DNA from: Crossiella sp. CA-258035
GTDB lineage: Bacteria; Actinomycetota; Actinomycetes; Mycobacteriales; Pseudonocardiaceae
Reading direction: 5' to 3'
Length of the DNA stretch: 64,000 nt
NCBI RefSeq assembly: GCF_030064675.1
Contig: NZ_CP116413.1
Coordinates: 8,585,501-8,649,500 of the forward strand
Within the stretch, counting starts at the first letter, position 1; each line of letters opens with the position of its first letter. The notes under the pieces were generated by a model. It worked only from the letters and a program-made list of their open reading frames with translations, was not told the origin of the DNA and made no database searches. Below, in pieces: positions 27,817 through 36,029 of this stretch. The translations under genes and the position numbers were made by a program.

Positions 27817-28322
27817 CAGATCTCCTTGACGTGCTCGAAGGGTTCGGCGCAGGCCGAGCAGCTGCGCAGGGCCTTGCACGCGGTGGAGGAGAACCGGGAC
27901 AGCTCGACGGTGTCCCGTGATCCGCAGCGCGGGCAGGGCACCACCGCGCTGGGCGGGTCCAGCCGCAGCGGCACCGGTCCGGCCAGCCGGGGCCCGATCC
28001 GCTGGGGCGGCGCGATGCCGTGCTCGGTGAGCTTGCGGCGGCCGTCCTCGCTGATCCAGTCGGTGGTCCAGGCCGGGCTGAGCACGGTGCGCACCTCGAC
28101 GTGCTCGAACCCGGCTTCGCGCAGGCCCTTGCGCAGGTCGGCGCGCATCTCATCCAGGGCCGGGCAGCCGGAGTAGGTGGGCGTGATGGTGACCAGCACG
28201 GCGTCGCCGCTGACCGCGACCTCGCGCAGCACGCCGAGGTCGGCCAGGGTGAGCACGGGCAGCTCGGGGTCGAGCACCGCCTCGGCCGCCGCGCGCGCTC
28301 GCTCCACTGTGGACAGTGCCAT
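27816..28322 (-). CDS. paaD: Phenylacetyl-CoA epoxidase maturation factor PaaD
   Basis: MIP18/DUF59-type Fe-S assembly protein. The N-terminal half has VLDPELPVLTLADLGVLREV and TPTYSGCPALDEM; the C-terminal half has a four-cysteine zinc-ribbon-like element (CPRCGSRDT, CSACAEPF). 168 residues from ATG 28322. A GTG at 28331 that overlaps the paaC stop would add three residues. Confidence 0.93.
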   Translation of the reverse strand: MALSTVERARAAAEAVLDPELPVLTLADLGVLREVAVSGDAVLVTITPTYSGCPALDEMRADLRKGLREAGFEHVEVRTVLSPAWTTDWISEDGRRKLTEHGIAPPQRIGPRLAGPVPLRLDPPSAVVPCPRCGSRDTVELSRFSSTACKALRSCSACAEPFEHVKEI

Positions 28323-28327
28323 GGCGG

Positions 28328-29212
28328 TCACCACACCGCGTCCGGCTGGGAGCGGGCGATGTGCTGCATCTCGGCCAGCAGGTAGCCCATCGGCTTGGAG
28401 TGCACGCCGTCCCGCCCGGCCCGGCCGCCCACGGTGGCCAGCGGGAGGACCTCGGGGCGGGTCAGCGTGGCCGCCGACAGCACCTGGTCCAGCACCGCGT
28501 CCACCTCCGCGCGCAGTTCGCCGGGGTCCACCGCGACCCCGGCCTCGGCCAGCCGCAGCTCCACCGGGTGCGCGGTGCACAGCTCTTCGAGGTAGGGCCA
28601 CATCCGGTCCAGCCCGTCCTGCATCCGCCGGTGCGACTCCTCGGTGCCGTCGCCGAGCCGGACGGTCCACTGCGCCGCGTGGTCGCGGTGGTAGGCCAGC
28701 TCCTTGACGCCCTTGGCCGCGACCGCGGCGAGCACCGGGTCGGCCGAGGCGGACAGCCTGGTGAACAGCGCCAGCCGGGCGGAGGAGAACAGCAGCAGCC
28801 GGGCGATGGTCTGGGCGAAGTCGCCGTTGGGCTGCTCGACCAGCCGGACGTTGCGGAACTCGGTCTCGTCCCGGAAGTAGGCCAGCCGGTCCTCATCACG
28901 GCCCGCGCCCTCGGCCTCGCCCGCGCGGGTCAGCAGCAGCCGGGCCTGGCCGAGCAGGTCGAGCGCGATGTTGGCCAGCGCCACGTCCTCCTCCAGCTCG
29001 GGCGCGTTCGAGCACCACTCGGCGGTGCGCTGGGACAGCACCAGCGCGTCGTCGCCGAGCATCAGCGCGTACGCGAACAGGTCCTGACGGTCCACTGTGG
29101 ACGGAAACTCTCTGTCCACTGTGGACATCTCGTCGTGGAAGCCGGAACCGTAGGCCCACCGGGCGTCGTCGTGCTCCTCGGCGAGTGCCTGGTAGGCGTT
29201 GTCGAAGGACAT
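28328..29212 (-). CDS. paaC: Phenylacetyl-CoA epoxidase structural subunit PaaC
   Basis: Ferritin-like partner of PaaA without an active di-iron site. 294 residues. Family motifs LGDDALVLSQRTAEWCSNAPELEEDVALANIALDLLGQAR and VKELAYHRDHAAQW are seen. It lies 7 bases after paaB. The N-terminus has an insert (EMSTVDREFPSTVDRQ) between DDARWAYG and the first core helix. Confidence 0.94.
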   Translation of the reverse strand: MSFDNAYQALAEEHDDARWAYGSGFHDEMSTVDREFPSTVDRQDLFAYALMLGDDALVLSQRTAEWCSNAPELEEDVALANIALDLLGQARLLLTRAGEAEGAGRDEDRLAYFRDETEFRNVRLVEQPNGDFAQTIARLLLFSSARLALFTRLSASADPVLAAVAAKGVKELAYHRDHAAQWTVRLGDGTEESHRRMQDGLDRMWPYLEELCTAHPVELRLAEAGVAVDPGELRAEVDAVLDQVLSAATLTRPEVLPLATVGGRAGRDGVHSKPMGYLLAEMQHIARSQPDAVW

Positions 29213-29219
29213 CAGTGCC

Positions 29220-29513
29220 TCACAGGTGCGGGACGCCGTCGGGGATGTCGTAGAAGGTCGGGTGCCGGTAGACCTTGTCCCCGGCGGGCGCGAAGAACGG
29301 GTCCTTCTCGTCCGGGCTGGAGGCGGTGATCGCCTCGGCGGGCACCACCCAGATGCTCACACCCTCGTTGCGCCGGGTGTAGAGGTCGCGCGCGTTGCGC
29401 ACGGCCATCTCCGCGTCCGGGGCGTGCAGCGAGCCGACGTGCACGTGGTTGAGCCCGCGCCGGCCACGCACGAAGACCTCCCACAGCGGCCAGGAGGAAC
29501 GCACCTCTGCCAT
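29220..29513 (-). CDS. paaB: Phenylacetyl-CoA epoxidase subunit PaaB
   Basis: Small bridging subunit of the PaaABCE complex: 97 residues with WPLWEVFVRGRRGLNHVHVGSLHAPD and ARDLYTRRNEGVSIWVVP, the standard fold. ATG 29513 overlaps the paaA stop. Essential for complex assembly in characterised systems. Confidence 0.95.
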   Translation of the reverse strand: MAEVRSSWPLWEVFVRGRRGLNHVHVGSLHAPDAEMAVRNARDLYTRRNEGVSIWVVPAEAITASSPDEKDPFFAPAGDKVYRHPTFYDIPDGVPHL

Positions 29514-30496
29514 CACGCGACTCCCTTCGCCCGTTCCGCCCGCTTGGCCGCGTAGGCCGCGGCCGCCTCCCGCACCCAGGCCCCGTCCTCGTGCGCCCGC
29601 CGCCGGTGCTCGATCCGCTCGGCGTTGCACGGCCCGTCGCCCTTGACCACCCGCATCAGCTCGGCGAAGTCCGGCGTGCCGAAGTCGTAGTGCCCGCGGG
29701 CTTCGTTCCAGCGCAGCTCCGGGTCGGGGAAGGTGACGCCGAGCGCCTCGGCCTGCGGCACCGACATGTCCACGAACTTCTGCCGCAGCTCGTCGTTGGT
29801 GTGCCGCTTGATCCGCCAGGCCATGGACCGCTCGGTGTTCGGCGAGCTGTCATCCGGCGGCCCGAACATCATCAGCGACGGCCACCACCAGCGGTCCACC
29901 GCCTCCTGCACCATCCGCCGCTGGTTCTCGCTGCCCCGCATCATGGTCATCAGCAGCTCGTAGCCCTGCCGCTGGTGGAAGGACTCCTCCTTGCAGACCC
30001 TGATCATCGCGCGGGCGTACGGCCCGTAGCTGGTGCGGCACAACGGCACCTGGTTGCAGATCGCCGCCCCGTCCACCAGCCAGCCGATCACGCCCACGTC
30101 GGCGAAGGTCAGCGTGGGGTAGTTGAAGATCGAGGAGTACTTCTGCCGCCCGCTGATCAGCTTCTCGGTCAGGTCGGTCCGGTCCGCGCCCAGCGTGGCC
30201 GCCGCCGCGTACAGGTACAGCCCGTGGCCGGCCTCGTCCTGCACCTTGGCCAACAGGATCGCCTTGCGCCGCAGGCTGGGCGCCCGGCTGATCCAGTTGC
30301 CCTCCGGCTGCATCCCGATGATCTCCGAATGCGCGTGCTGGGCGATCTGGCGGATCAGGGTGGCCCGGTAGGCCTCCGGCATCCAGTCCCTCGGCTCGAT
30401 CCGCCCGTCCGCGGTGACCGTGGCGGTGAACTCGGCTTCCAGCTCTGGCGGTTCGGTTTCGAGCACGGCAGGCACCTCCGGCCGGTTCGGGAACAC
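29513..30496 (-). CDS. paaA: Phenylacetyl-CoA 1,2-epoxidase catalytic subunit PaaA
   Basis: Di-iron monooxygenase that epoxidises phenylacetyl-CoA, the committed aerobic step of phenylacetate breakdown. 327 residues. Motifs: [29 protein letters not shown] and [13 protein letters not shown], giving Glu/His iron ligands. First gene of paaABCDE. GTG start at 30496 with TAACAT five bases upstream. An inverted repeat with 9-base arms straddles this promoter. Later-pathway genes (paaF, G, J, Z, K) are not in the window. Confidence 0.94.
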   Translation of the reverse strand: MFPNRPEVPAVLETEPPELEAEFTATVTADGRIEPRDWMPEAYRATLIRQIAQHAHSEIIGMQPEGNWISRAPSLRRKAILLAKVQDEAGHGLYLYAAAATLGADRTDLTEKLISGRQKYSSIFNYPTLTFADVGVIGWLVDGAAICNQVPLCRTSYGPYARAMIRVCKEESFHQRQGYELLMTMMRGSENQRRMVQEAVDRWWWPSLMMFGPPDDSSPNTERSMAWRIKRHTNDELRQKFVDMSVPQAEALGVTFPDPELRWNEARGHYDFGTPDFAELMRVVKGDGPCNAERIEHRRRAHEDGAWVREAAAAYAAKRAERAKGVA

Positions 30497-30501
30497 GCTC
30501 G

Positions 30502-30542
30502 ATGTTACACCGAATCGCCGGAGTTGGAAGAAAGTGTCACAT
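30502..30542. promoter_or_regulatory. Inverted repeat straddling the paa promoter
   Basis: ATGTTACAC (30502-30510) and GTGTCACAT (30534-30542) are 8-of-9 inverted repeats 23 bases apart. The left arm contains the putative paaA -10 (TAACAT on the minus strand); the right arm lies just beyond the expected -35. It could be an operator for a phenylacetate-responsive regulator, but no known site is matched. Confidence 0.4.
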
Positions 30543-30579
30543 CAGGTTTGGGTGACCGTCCACCCGGACGAACTGACGG

Positions 30580-30610
30580 TTGCCAACCACTCACAGCCAG
30601 CTGCTAGCTT
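30580..30610 (+). promoter_or_regulatory. Candidate promoter of the truncated gene
   Basis: TTGCCA at 30580-30585 and TAGCTT at 30605-30610 with a 19-base spacer, about 75 bases before the AGGAGGGG ribosome site of the truncated frame at 30687. Plausible but only by match to general -35/-10 patterns. Confidence 0.35.
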
Positions 30611-30686
30611 GAGATCACCTGGGGGAACCGCCGGGCGCGATCGCGCCCAGGGCGGCAGGGGTGCAGCCATGCACAGGAGGGGACCG

Positions 30687-30758
30687 ATGACCACGGGGGA
30701 TGGACCGCCGTCACCGGCACGGAGACGGGCACAGGTCGAAGTTCACAGCGGAATGTAG
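30687..30758 (+). pseudogene. Truncated start of an EspC/WXG-module third-gene homologue
   Basis: A 23-codon frame with a near-perfect ribosome site (AGGAGGGG, four bases before ATG). The product MTTGDGPPSPARRRAQVEV aligns with the N-terminus of the locus B third protein, MTTPEQDWRTPEVRRAEAEL: shared MTT, S/T-P-x-x-RRA, E-hydrophobic. It runs into the 3' end of the oppositely oriented small membrane gene and stops at 30758. GC falls sharply at this point. It looks like the stub left when a lower-GC segment replaced the rest of the gene. Confidence 0.55.
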
Positions 30759-31009
30759 GCGAAACACATTCCAGCGATCACGAGAGCCCCTACTGCGCCG
30801 ACAACGGACCAGGCGGATCCACGTTTGGTCGGCGCACGCCAGGAAATCACCGCGAGGACTGTGGCCACCAGGCATACTCCAAGCGTCACGAAGCTCTTCG
30901 TAATCGGATAGAAGTAGACCAGAATCGCAGCGCAGGTCGTGATCGCAACCACGGCCCAGCACACACGATCGCGGAGTGGTTGCCAAGGATCGTAGGTTTC
31001 ATAGGCCAC
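30743..31009 (-). CDS. Small membrane protein, unknown function
   Basis: 88 residues with three hydrophobic segments and short loops (VCWAVVAITTCAAILVYF, VTLGVCLVATVLAVISW, VVGAVGALVIAGMCFAYIPL). GTG start at 31009 with TAGCAT seven bases upstream on the minus strand, the leaderless pattern; a start at 31066 is also open. GC is about 58%, well below the flanks. Divergent from the EspC/WXG module. Its 3' end overlaps the truncated frame on the other strand. Confidence 0.6.
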   Translation of the reverse strand: MAYETYDPWQPLRDRVCWAVVAITTCAAILVYFYPITKSFVTLGVCLVATVLAVISWRAPTKRGSAWSVVGAVGALVIAGMCFAYIPL

Positions 31010-31055
31010 GTTTGAGATGCTACCGCAGCAGCGGACTAAGACGGAGGGGATGCGG

Positions 31056-31403
31056 ATGGGTTTCAAAGCCGACTATCGGGTGATCGATGGCTACCGACAG
31101 CTTGTCCGACGAGCCTGGGACGACACTCAGGAGGCTCAAGGGTATGCGAACAAGTACTGCGATGTGCCGCGAGCAGATCAGGGGTGGCTGCAACTACTCG
31201 GCGATGCCAACGAAGCAGTCTCGAACAGCGTGCAGGACCTGCTAGGCAGGATCCACAGTGTGGTCAACTCAGCTCACGGTGAGCTGAGTGGAGTCGTGGA
31301 GCACTACAAGCTCACCGACACCGGAGCCGCCGCACGTGTCGACCAGACCTATCCGAAGGTCGACCGGATCACCGAGGGCAAGCTGGACAACGGAGGCAGG
31401 TGA
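31056..31403 (+). CDS. EspC-like / type VII secretion target family protein (locus A, gene 1)
   Basis: 115 residues, two long helices: KADYRVIDGYRQLVRRAWDDTQEAQGYANKYCD and an amphipathic second half (AVSNSVQDLLGRIHSVVNSAHGELSGVVEHYKLTDTGAA). This matches the layout of small EspC-type (DUF2580-like) partners that pair with WXG100 proteins. GGAGGG lies about seven bases before ATG 31056. The next gene starts inside or just after its stop. Confidence 0.7.
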   Translation: MGFKADYRVIDGYRQLVRRAWDDTQEAQGYANKYCDVPRADQGWLQLLGDANEAVSNSVQDLLGRIHSVVNSAHGELSGVVEHYKLTDTGAAARVDQTYPKVDRITEGKLDNGGR

Positions 31404-31405
31404 CC

Positions 31406-32146
31406 ATGTCCGTCCCGAGTGTCAGCATGGCAAGTGCCGCTACGCACCTGGTCCCTCCAGGAAAACCGGCCGAGTTCCAAGACCCCCTGGCCATCCTCAA
31501 CGCGATCTCGGACGGACTGAGCCCTTCCTGGTGGCTGAACGAGGTTTTCGCAGCCACTATCGGCTTCAATCCCATCCAGGAAGTCACCCAATGGGTCATC
31601 GGCGATTGGGAAAGTTTCGCACGCTGCGCGAAGGCTTACGAGTCACTCGGCAAATGCCTGAATTCAGTTGGAGACAGCCTGAAAGGCGGTCTCGGCACTC
31701 TTGATTCTGGTTGGCAGGGAAATGCCGCCGATGCCGCGCACGTCTACTTCCAAGACCTCGCCAAGGCCATCGGCGACAAGCAGCAGGATCTGCAGGAGCT
31801 GCACGACGAGTACATGAAGGCCGCCCGGGGGATCTGGGAGTTCGCCAAGGGGGCCGGCGACCTGATCAAAGAGATCCTTGACATGGCGATCATCGCCGCT
31901 GTCGAGATCGCGGCCGGAGCTGCGCTCAGCTGGACCGGAGTGGGCATGGCCATCGCATGGGCGCTGGCCGCGTTGGAGTGCGTTGCCATCGTCAAAGCAT
32001 GGGCCTCTGTGGTGGGGCTGATCAACAAAACTCAGATGATCGTGTACATGGCACACGGGTTCGGGATGCGGGTCGCCGGGACGCTCGGAAACCCGACGAG
32101 CATTCCGTTCCCGGAAACGACCTACAGCCACCCCGCCGTGAAGTGA
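31406..32146 (+). CDS. WXG100-like protein with C-terminal membrane-like region (locus A, gene 2)
   Basis: 246 residues. Residues 60-145 form a WXG100-type helical hairpin: WESFARCAKAYESLGKCLNSVGDSLK, turn GTLDSGWQGNAADAAHVYF (W-x-G), second helix. After about 150 come hydrophobic and Ala-rich helices (MAIIAAVEIAAGAAL, VGMAIAWALAALECVAIVKAW). GGAGG is nine bases before ATG 31406. A secreted or membrane-inserted type VII substrate is likely; no toxin domain is visible. Confidence 0.7.
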   Translation: MSVPSVSMASAATHLVPPGKPAEFQDPLAILNAISDGLSPSWWLNEVFAATIGFNPIQEVTQWVIGDWESFARCAKAYESLGKCLNSVGDSLKGGLGTLDSGWQGNAADAAHVYFQDLAKAIGDKQQDLQELHDEYMKAARGIWEFAKGAGDLIKEILDMAIIAAVEIAAGAALSWTGVGMAIAWALAALECVAIVKAWASVVGLINKTQMIVYMAHGFGMRVAGTLGNPTSIPFPETTYSHPAVK

Positions 32147-32160
32147 GACAAGGACATTTC

Positions 32161-32556
32161 ATGCCCGCCGAAGACGACCCGCTGCTCGACATCGCCAAGG
32201 ACCCGGCTCGCGCCAAGGCGTTGCGCCAGTCACTCGAACGGCTGGCCGCCGGGGCGGGAGGCTCAGCCCTGGCCGAGATGGCCAACGACGTGCTCACCGG
32301 CCGCAGCGACCTGCGCACCGCGGTCCTGTCTGGTACCTACGCGGAAGCGTTGAATTCCCGCGTGCAGCAGTTCAGCACGTGGTACCAGGGCCTGTCCGAG
32401 CAGGAGAAAGAGGAACAGACCGAGCGTGCCAGGGCTCACCTCGACCAACTGCGGAACGAGGATCAGCCACCTCCACCGCCAAGCCGGAACCGGACCCGCC
32501 CAGCGGATGACGGTGACGATGAACCGCCGAACAGCTTCCTCAGGGACGCCTGGTAG
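32161..32556 (+). CDS. Small acidic-tailed protein (locus A, gene 3)
   Basis: 131 residues. A helical core (PLLDIAKDPARAKALRQSLERLA to residue 105), a Pro stretch, an acidic linker, and the terminus DDGDDEPPNSFLRDAW. The locus B third protein ends DDDDDGGENIVLRHDSW, so both finish with acidic run, N-x-hydrophobic-L-R and a final W. The core may act as chaperone or adaptor for the WXG partner; this is inference. 14 bases separate it from gene 2. Coding GC returns toward the genome average. Confidence 0.7.
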   Translation: MPAEDDPLLDIAKDPARAKALRQSLERLAAGAGGSALAEMANDVLTGRSDLRTAVLSGTYAEALNSRVQQFSTWYQGLSEQEKEEQTERARAHLDQLRNEDQPPPPPSRNRTRPADDGDDEPPNSFLRDAW

Positions 32557-32562
32557 GCAGCG

Positions 32563-33030
32563 TCAACTGCGACGCTTCTCCAGCCAACGGACCAGCGGAT
32601 ACGCGATCACCCACACGCCGGCGATCACCGCGATGATCGGCCAGATGCCCATCCAGGCGTGCCGCCCGGCGACCCGGACCAGGTCGTCGGGGGCGTTGAG
32701 GTCGTACTCGACCTGGACCATGTTGCCCTCGGCCAGGCCCTGCGGGTACAGGATGCCGCGGCTGGGGCTGTGGATGGCGCCGTCGGGGGTGTTGTAGCGG
32801 ACGATGGTGCGGCCGAAGGTGACCGCCTGGACCTCGGCCACGGCGGTGCCGGTGCGCTTGCCGATCTTGTAGTCGTTGACCAGCATCGCGCCGAAGAGCA
32901 CCACGCACATCAGGGTGAGCAGGCTCGCGGCCGCCAGCACCGCGACCGAGGTGCGGCGCAGCCTGCGCGGCTTGGGCAGTGTCGCCACGCGACGGCGCAG
33001 CCGGTCCAGTAGTCCTGCGTTCTCCGCCAC
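32563..33030 (-). CDS. DUF3592-type membrane protein
   Basis: 155 residues. One membrane helix near residues 27-55, an extracytoplasmic beta domain (TGTAVAEVQAVTFGRTIVRYNTPDG, VQVEYDLNAPDDLVRV) and a second helix close to the C-terminus: the DUF3592 pattern. Function unknown. GTG 33030 is favoured because TACAGT lies seven bases upstream; an ATG at 33072 would overlap the menF promoter. An M. tuberculosis gene of similar size and topology lies between menD and mgtA, so this may be a conserved men-cluster companion. Confidence 0.7.
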   Translation of the reverse strand: MAENAGLLDRLRRRVATLPKPRRLRRTSVAVLAAASLLTLMCVVLFGAMLVNDYKIGKRTGTAVAEVQAVTFGRTIVRYNTPDGAIHSPSRGILYPQGLAEGNMVQVEYDLNAPDDLVRVAGRHAWMGIWPIIAVIAGVWVIAYPLVRWLEKRRS

Positions 33031-33071
33031 AGCACGAACTGTAGTGCGCGCGGCCGGGCGGGCGCGGGCCA

Positions 33072-33077
33072 TACGCT
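33072..33077 (+). promoter_or_regulatory. -10 box of menF (leaderless)
   Basis: TACGCT, six bases before the GTG at 33084. It is placed so that transcription would start at or next to the start codon. Confidence 0.55.
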
Positions 33078-33083
33078 GCTGGG

Positions 33084-34319
33084 GTGACCTTCGCTCCGTC
33101 TCGCCACAGCGCGCGCGCCGTGCGGGTGCGCACCCGGGAGCTGCCCGCCGGGGTTGACCTGCTCGGACAGCTGCCCGACGCCGACGACGTGCTCGCCTGG
33201 GTGCGGGCAGGGGACGGTCTGGTCGGCTGGGGAGTCGCGGCCGAGTTCCGCTGCTCCGGGCCGGACCGGTTCGCCGCGGCGGATGACTGGTGGCGGGAGC
33301 TGCGCGCCTCGCTGGAAGTCGAGGACGAGGTGGGACTGCCCGGGACCGGGGCGGTGGCCTTTGTCAGCGTGACGTTCGCGGACGGGCCTGAGGAGTCAGT
33401 GCTGGTGGTGCCGCGGGTGATCGTCGGGCAACGCGATGGGCGGGCCTGGCGGACCGAGATCGGCGAGGTGGCCGGGGACCCGGTGCGGCCGGTGCGCGGG
33501 CCGGGACTGGTGCGCTACGCCGAGGGCCAGCTGCCGGTGACCCGGTACCGGGAGGCGGTGCGGGCCGCGGTGGCCCGGATGCGGGCCGGGGAGCTGGCCA
33601 AGGTGGCGCTCGCGCACGACCTGCTGGCCACCGCGGCCGAGCCGTTCGACCCCCGGTTCCTGCTGGCCGGGCTGGCCCGCCGGTACCCGAGCTGCTGGGC
33701 CTACTCGGTGGCCGGGCTGGTCGGCGCGACCCCGGAGTTGTTGTTGCGGCGCAACGGGTCCGAGTTCTCCTCCCGGGTGCTGGCCGGGACCACCTGGCCG
33801 CGCGAGGGCGCTACCGAGGACGAGCTGGCCGCGGAGCTGCTGGCCTCGGCGAAGAACCGGGAGGAGCACGAGTACGCGGTGCGCTCCTTCGTGGACTGCC
33901 TCGGCCCGCTGTGCGCCGAGCTGGATGCCCCGCCCACACCGGAGGTGCTGCGGCTGCGCAACGTGCTGCACCTGTCCACCGACGTGCGCGGCCGGCTGCA
34001 CGACGACGGGTCGCTGCTGCGGCTGGCCCAGGCGGTGCACCCGACCGCGGCGGTGGGCGGCACGCCGACGCCGGACGCGGTGGCGCTGATCGCCGAACTG
34101 GAGGGCATGGACCGGGGCCGCTACGCCGGTCCGGTGGGCTGGATCGACGGCGCGGGCGACGGCGAGCTGGGCATCGCGCTGCGGTGCGCGCAGCTGGACG
34201 GCAACACCGCGCGGCTGTTCGCCGGGTGCGGGATCGTGGCCGACTCGGATCCGGACACCGAGGTGGCCGAGGCGCGGGCGAAGATGATCCCGGTGCGGGA
34301 CGCGCTCGAAGGCGCATAG
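33084..34319 (+). CDS. menF: Isochorismate synthase
   Basis: Converts chorismate to isochorismate, the first menaquinone step. 411 residues with the chorismate-binding fold: [63 protein letters not shown] and [21 protein letters not shown] near the C-terminus. A siderophore-type EntC is possible by family alone, but the men neighbours decide for MenF. GTG start, leaderless pattern. A strong hairpin follows its stop. Confidence 0.92.
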   Translation: MTFAPSRHSARAVRVRTRELPAGVDLLGQLPDADDVLAWVRAGDGLVGWGVAAEFRCSGPDRFAAADDWWRELRASLEVEDEVGLPGTGAVAFVSVTFADGPEESVLVVPRVIVGQRDGRAWRTEIGEVAGDPVRPVRGPGLVRYAEGQLPVTRYREAVRAAVARMRAGELAKVALAHDLLATAAEPFDPRFLLAGLARRYPSCWAYSVAGLVGATPELLLRRNGSEFSSRVLAGTTWPREGATEDELAAELLASAKNREEHEYAVRSFVDCLGPLCAELDAPPTPEVLRLRNVLHLSTDVRGRLHDDGSLLRLAQAVHPTAAVGGTPTPDAVALIAELEGMDRGRYAGPVGWIDGAGDGELGIALRCAQLDGNTARLFAGCGIVADSDPDTEVAEARAKMIPVRDALEGA

Positions 34320-34323
34320 GAAA

Positions 34324-34360
34324 CGGCGGGATCCCCTTCGCGGAGCAGGGGATCCCGCCG
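34324..34360. terminator. Bidirectional terminator between menF and the aminopeptidase
   Basis: Perfect 14-bp stem (34324-34337 with 34347-34360) around a nine-base loop, starting five bases after the menF stop. It also serves the convergent aminopeptidase gene. TCCTTT follows on the plus strand. Confidence 0.85.
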
Positions 34361-34372
34361 TCCTTTGTGGAC

Positions 34373-35896
34373 CTACTTGCCCGCGCGGGCGGACAGGTCG
34401 TGCAGGATCTGCTGGTTCTCGATCGCCTTCTTGGCGTTCTTCGGCTCCTTCACCTTGGGCGCGCGCTCGGTGCCCTGGGTGGAGACCTCGGGGTTGAGCT
34501 TCGGCTTGCCCTTGGTGAACAGCCAGGTGTTGAAGACCTCGTCCAGCTTCTTGCCGGAGAGCACCTCGGCCAGCGCCTTGAACTCCTCGATGGTGGCGTT
34601 GCCGTACTTCTTGTTCTCGGTCCAGGTCTTCACCGTCTGGAAGAAGACCTGGTCGCCGACGGTCTTGCGGATCGCGTGCAGGGCCATCGCGCCGCGGTCG
34701 TACACCGCGCCGTGGAACTCGTTGCCCGAGCCCGGCTCGCCGATGACGACCTGCCAGAACGGGTCGTTCTCGGCGTAGCGCGCGTAGGTGAAGTCGAACC
34801 ACTCCTGCGCGGTGCCCTCACCCTTGTGCTCCGACCACAGCCAGGGCGCGTAGGTGGCGAAGCCCTCGTTCAGCCAGATGTTGCGCCACTTGGCCACCGA
34901 CACCGAGTCGCCGAACCACTGGTGCGCCAGCTCGTGCACCACCACGTTGACGTTGGTGCCGTTGCGGAAGAAGCCGGTCGCGTAGGTCGGCCGGGTCTGG
35001 TTCTCCAGCGCGAAGGTCAGGCCCTCCTTGGGCACCACCCCGCCCTGCGCCTCGAACGGCCACTCGCCGAAGACGGTCTCCAGGAACTCGATCACCTCGG
35101 GCGTGCGCTCCAGCGAGGCCTTGGCCGCGCCCTCGAACTCGCCGAGGCCCTCGGAGTAGGCCGTGATGAACGGCTGGCCCTTGTGCCCGGTGCTCTGGTG
35201 GATCTCGAACTGGCCGATGGTCAGGAAGGCCAGGTAGGTCGCCATCGGCTTGGTGGAGCGCCAGTTCCAGCGGGTCCAGCCGCCCGGCTGCACCGCCCGG
35301 CTCTTCAGTGAGCCGTTGGAGAGCACCTCCACCCCGGTGGGCACCGCGACGCTGATGTCGAAGGTCGCCTTGTCCGTGGGGTGGTCGTTGCTCGGGTACC
35401 ACCAGCGCGCGATGTGCGGCTCGTTGATCGCGGTCGCGCCGTCGGAGGTGCGCTTCCACAGCGTCTGGCCGTTGATCTTGACCGTGGAGGGCACGCCCTC
35501 GTACTCCACCACCACGGTCAGCAGCGAGCCCTTGGCCGCCAGCCGGCCCGGGGTCACCACCAGCTCGGCCTCGGGGGTCTGGGTGAAGCTCGCCTTGGCC
35601 CCGTTGACCCGCACCGACTTCACCGGCAGCGCGAAGTCCAGGTTGAACCGGGTCAGGTCCTGGGTCGCCGCGGCCACGATGGTCGTGGTGCCGGTCAGCG
35701 TGTCGCTGGCCGGTTGGTACTTCAGGCGGATGTCGTAGTGCGAGACGTCGTATCCGCCGTTGCCGTCGTTCGGGTGGTACTCGTCACCGATGCCGGGAGT
35801 ACCGACCGAATCGATGCCAGCCGACGCCGGCCACGCGAGCAGCGCGACGGCCGCTGCCGTCGCCGCCGCCACGCGGAGGCTGTGTCGTCGAAGCAT
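34373..35896 (-). CDS. Secreted M1-family metallo-aminopeptidase
   Basis: 507 residues. Signal peptide (residues 1-27, cleavage near PASAG), a beta-rich N-terminal domain, then the gluzincin catalytic domain with H321-E-L-A-H325 and E344 in WLNEGFA: zinc ligands and catalytic Glu are all present. [16 protein letters not shown] stands in the substrate-binding GxMEN position as a variant. The C-terminal superhelical domain of large M1 enzymes is missing, as in the short bacterial subgroup. AGGAGGGG precedes ATG 35896. Exported protein turnover is likely. Confidence 0.92.
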   Translation of the reverse strand: MLRRHSLRVAAATAAAVALLAWPASAGIDSVGTPGIGDEYHPNDGNGGYDVSHYDIRLKYQPASDTLTGTTTIVAAATQDLTRFNLDFALPVKSVRVNGAKASFTQTPEAELVVTPGRLAAKGSLLTVVVEYEGVPSTVKINGQTLWKRTSDGATAINEPHIARWWYPSNDHPTDKATFDISVAVPTGVEVLSNGSLKSRAVQPGGWTRWNWRSTKPMATYLAFLTIGQFEIHQSTGHKGQPFITAYSEGLGEFEGAAKASLERTPEVIEFLETVFGEWPFEAQGGVVPKEGLTFALENQTRPTYATGFFRNGTNVNVVVHELAHQWFGDSVSVAKWRNIWLNEGFATYAPWLWSEHKGEGTAQEWFDFTYARYAENDPFWQVVIGEPGSGNEFHGAVYDRGAMALHAIRKTVGDQVFFQTVKTWTENKKYGNATIEEFKALAEVLSGKKLDEVFNTWLFTKGKPKLNPEVSTQGTERAPKVKEPKNAKKAIENQQILHDLSARAGK

Positions 35897-36029
35897 GGTT
35901 GCCCCTCCTGAGTGCGATCGTGCAGGTAATCGCGCAGGCTGGAACATAGCCAGATGCGCAGGTCAGCACCAGGCTGTTACCGGTATGTCCAGGACATGGG
36001 ATCAGGTGAAACGGAAAAACTGAACGAGA

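Noticed and set aside
30711-30986. Alternative minus-strand frame over the small membrane gene
   Set aside because: Its translation lacks membrane segments or a start signal, whereas the frame at 30743-31009 has three clean helices and a -10 at leaderless distance.
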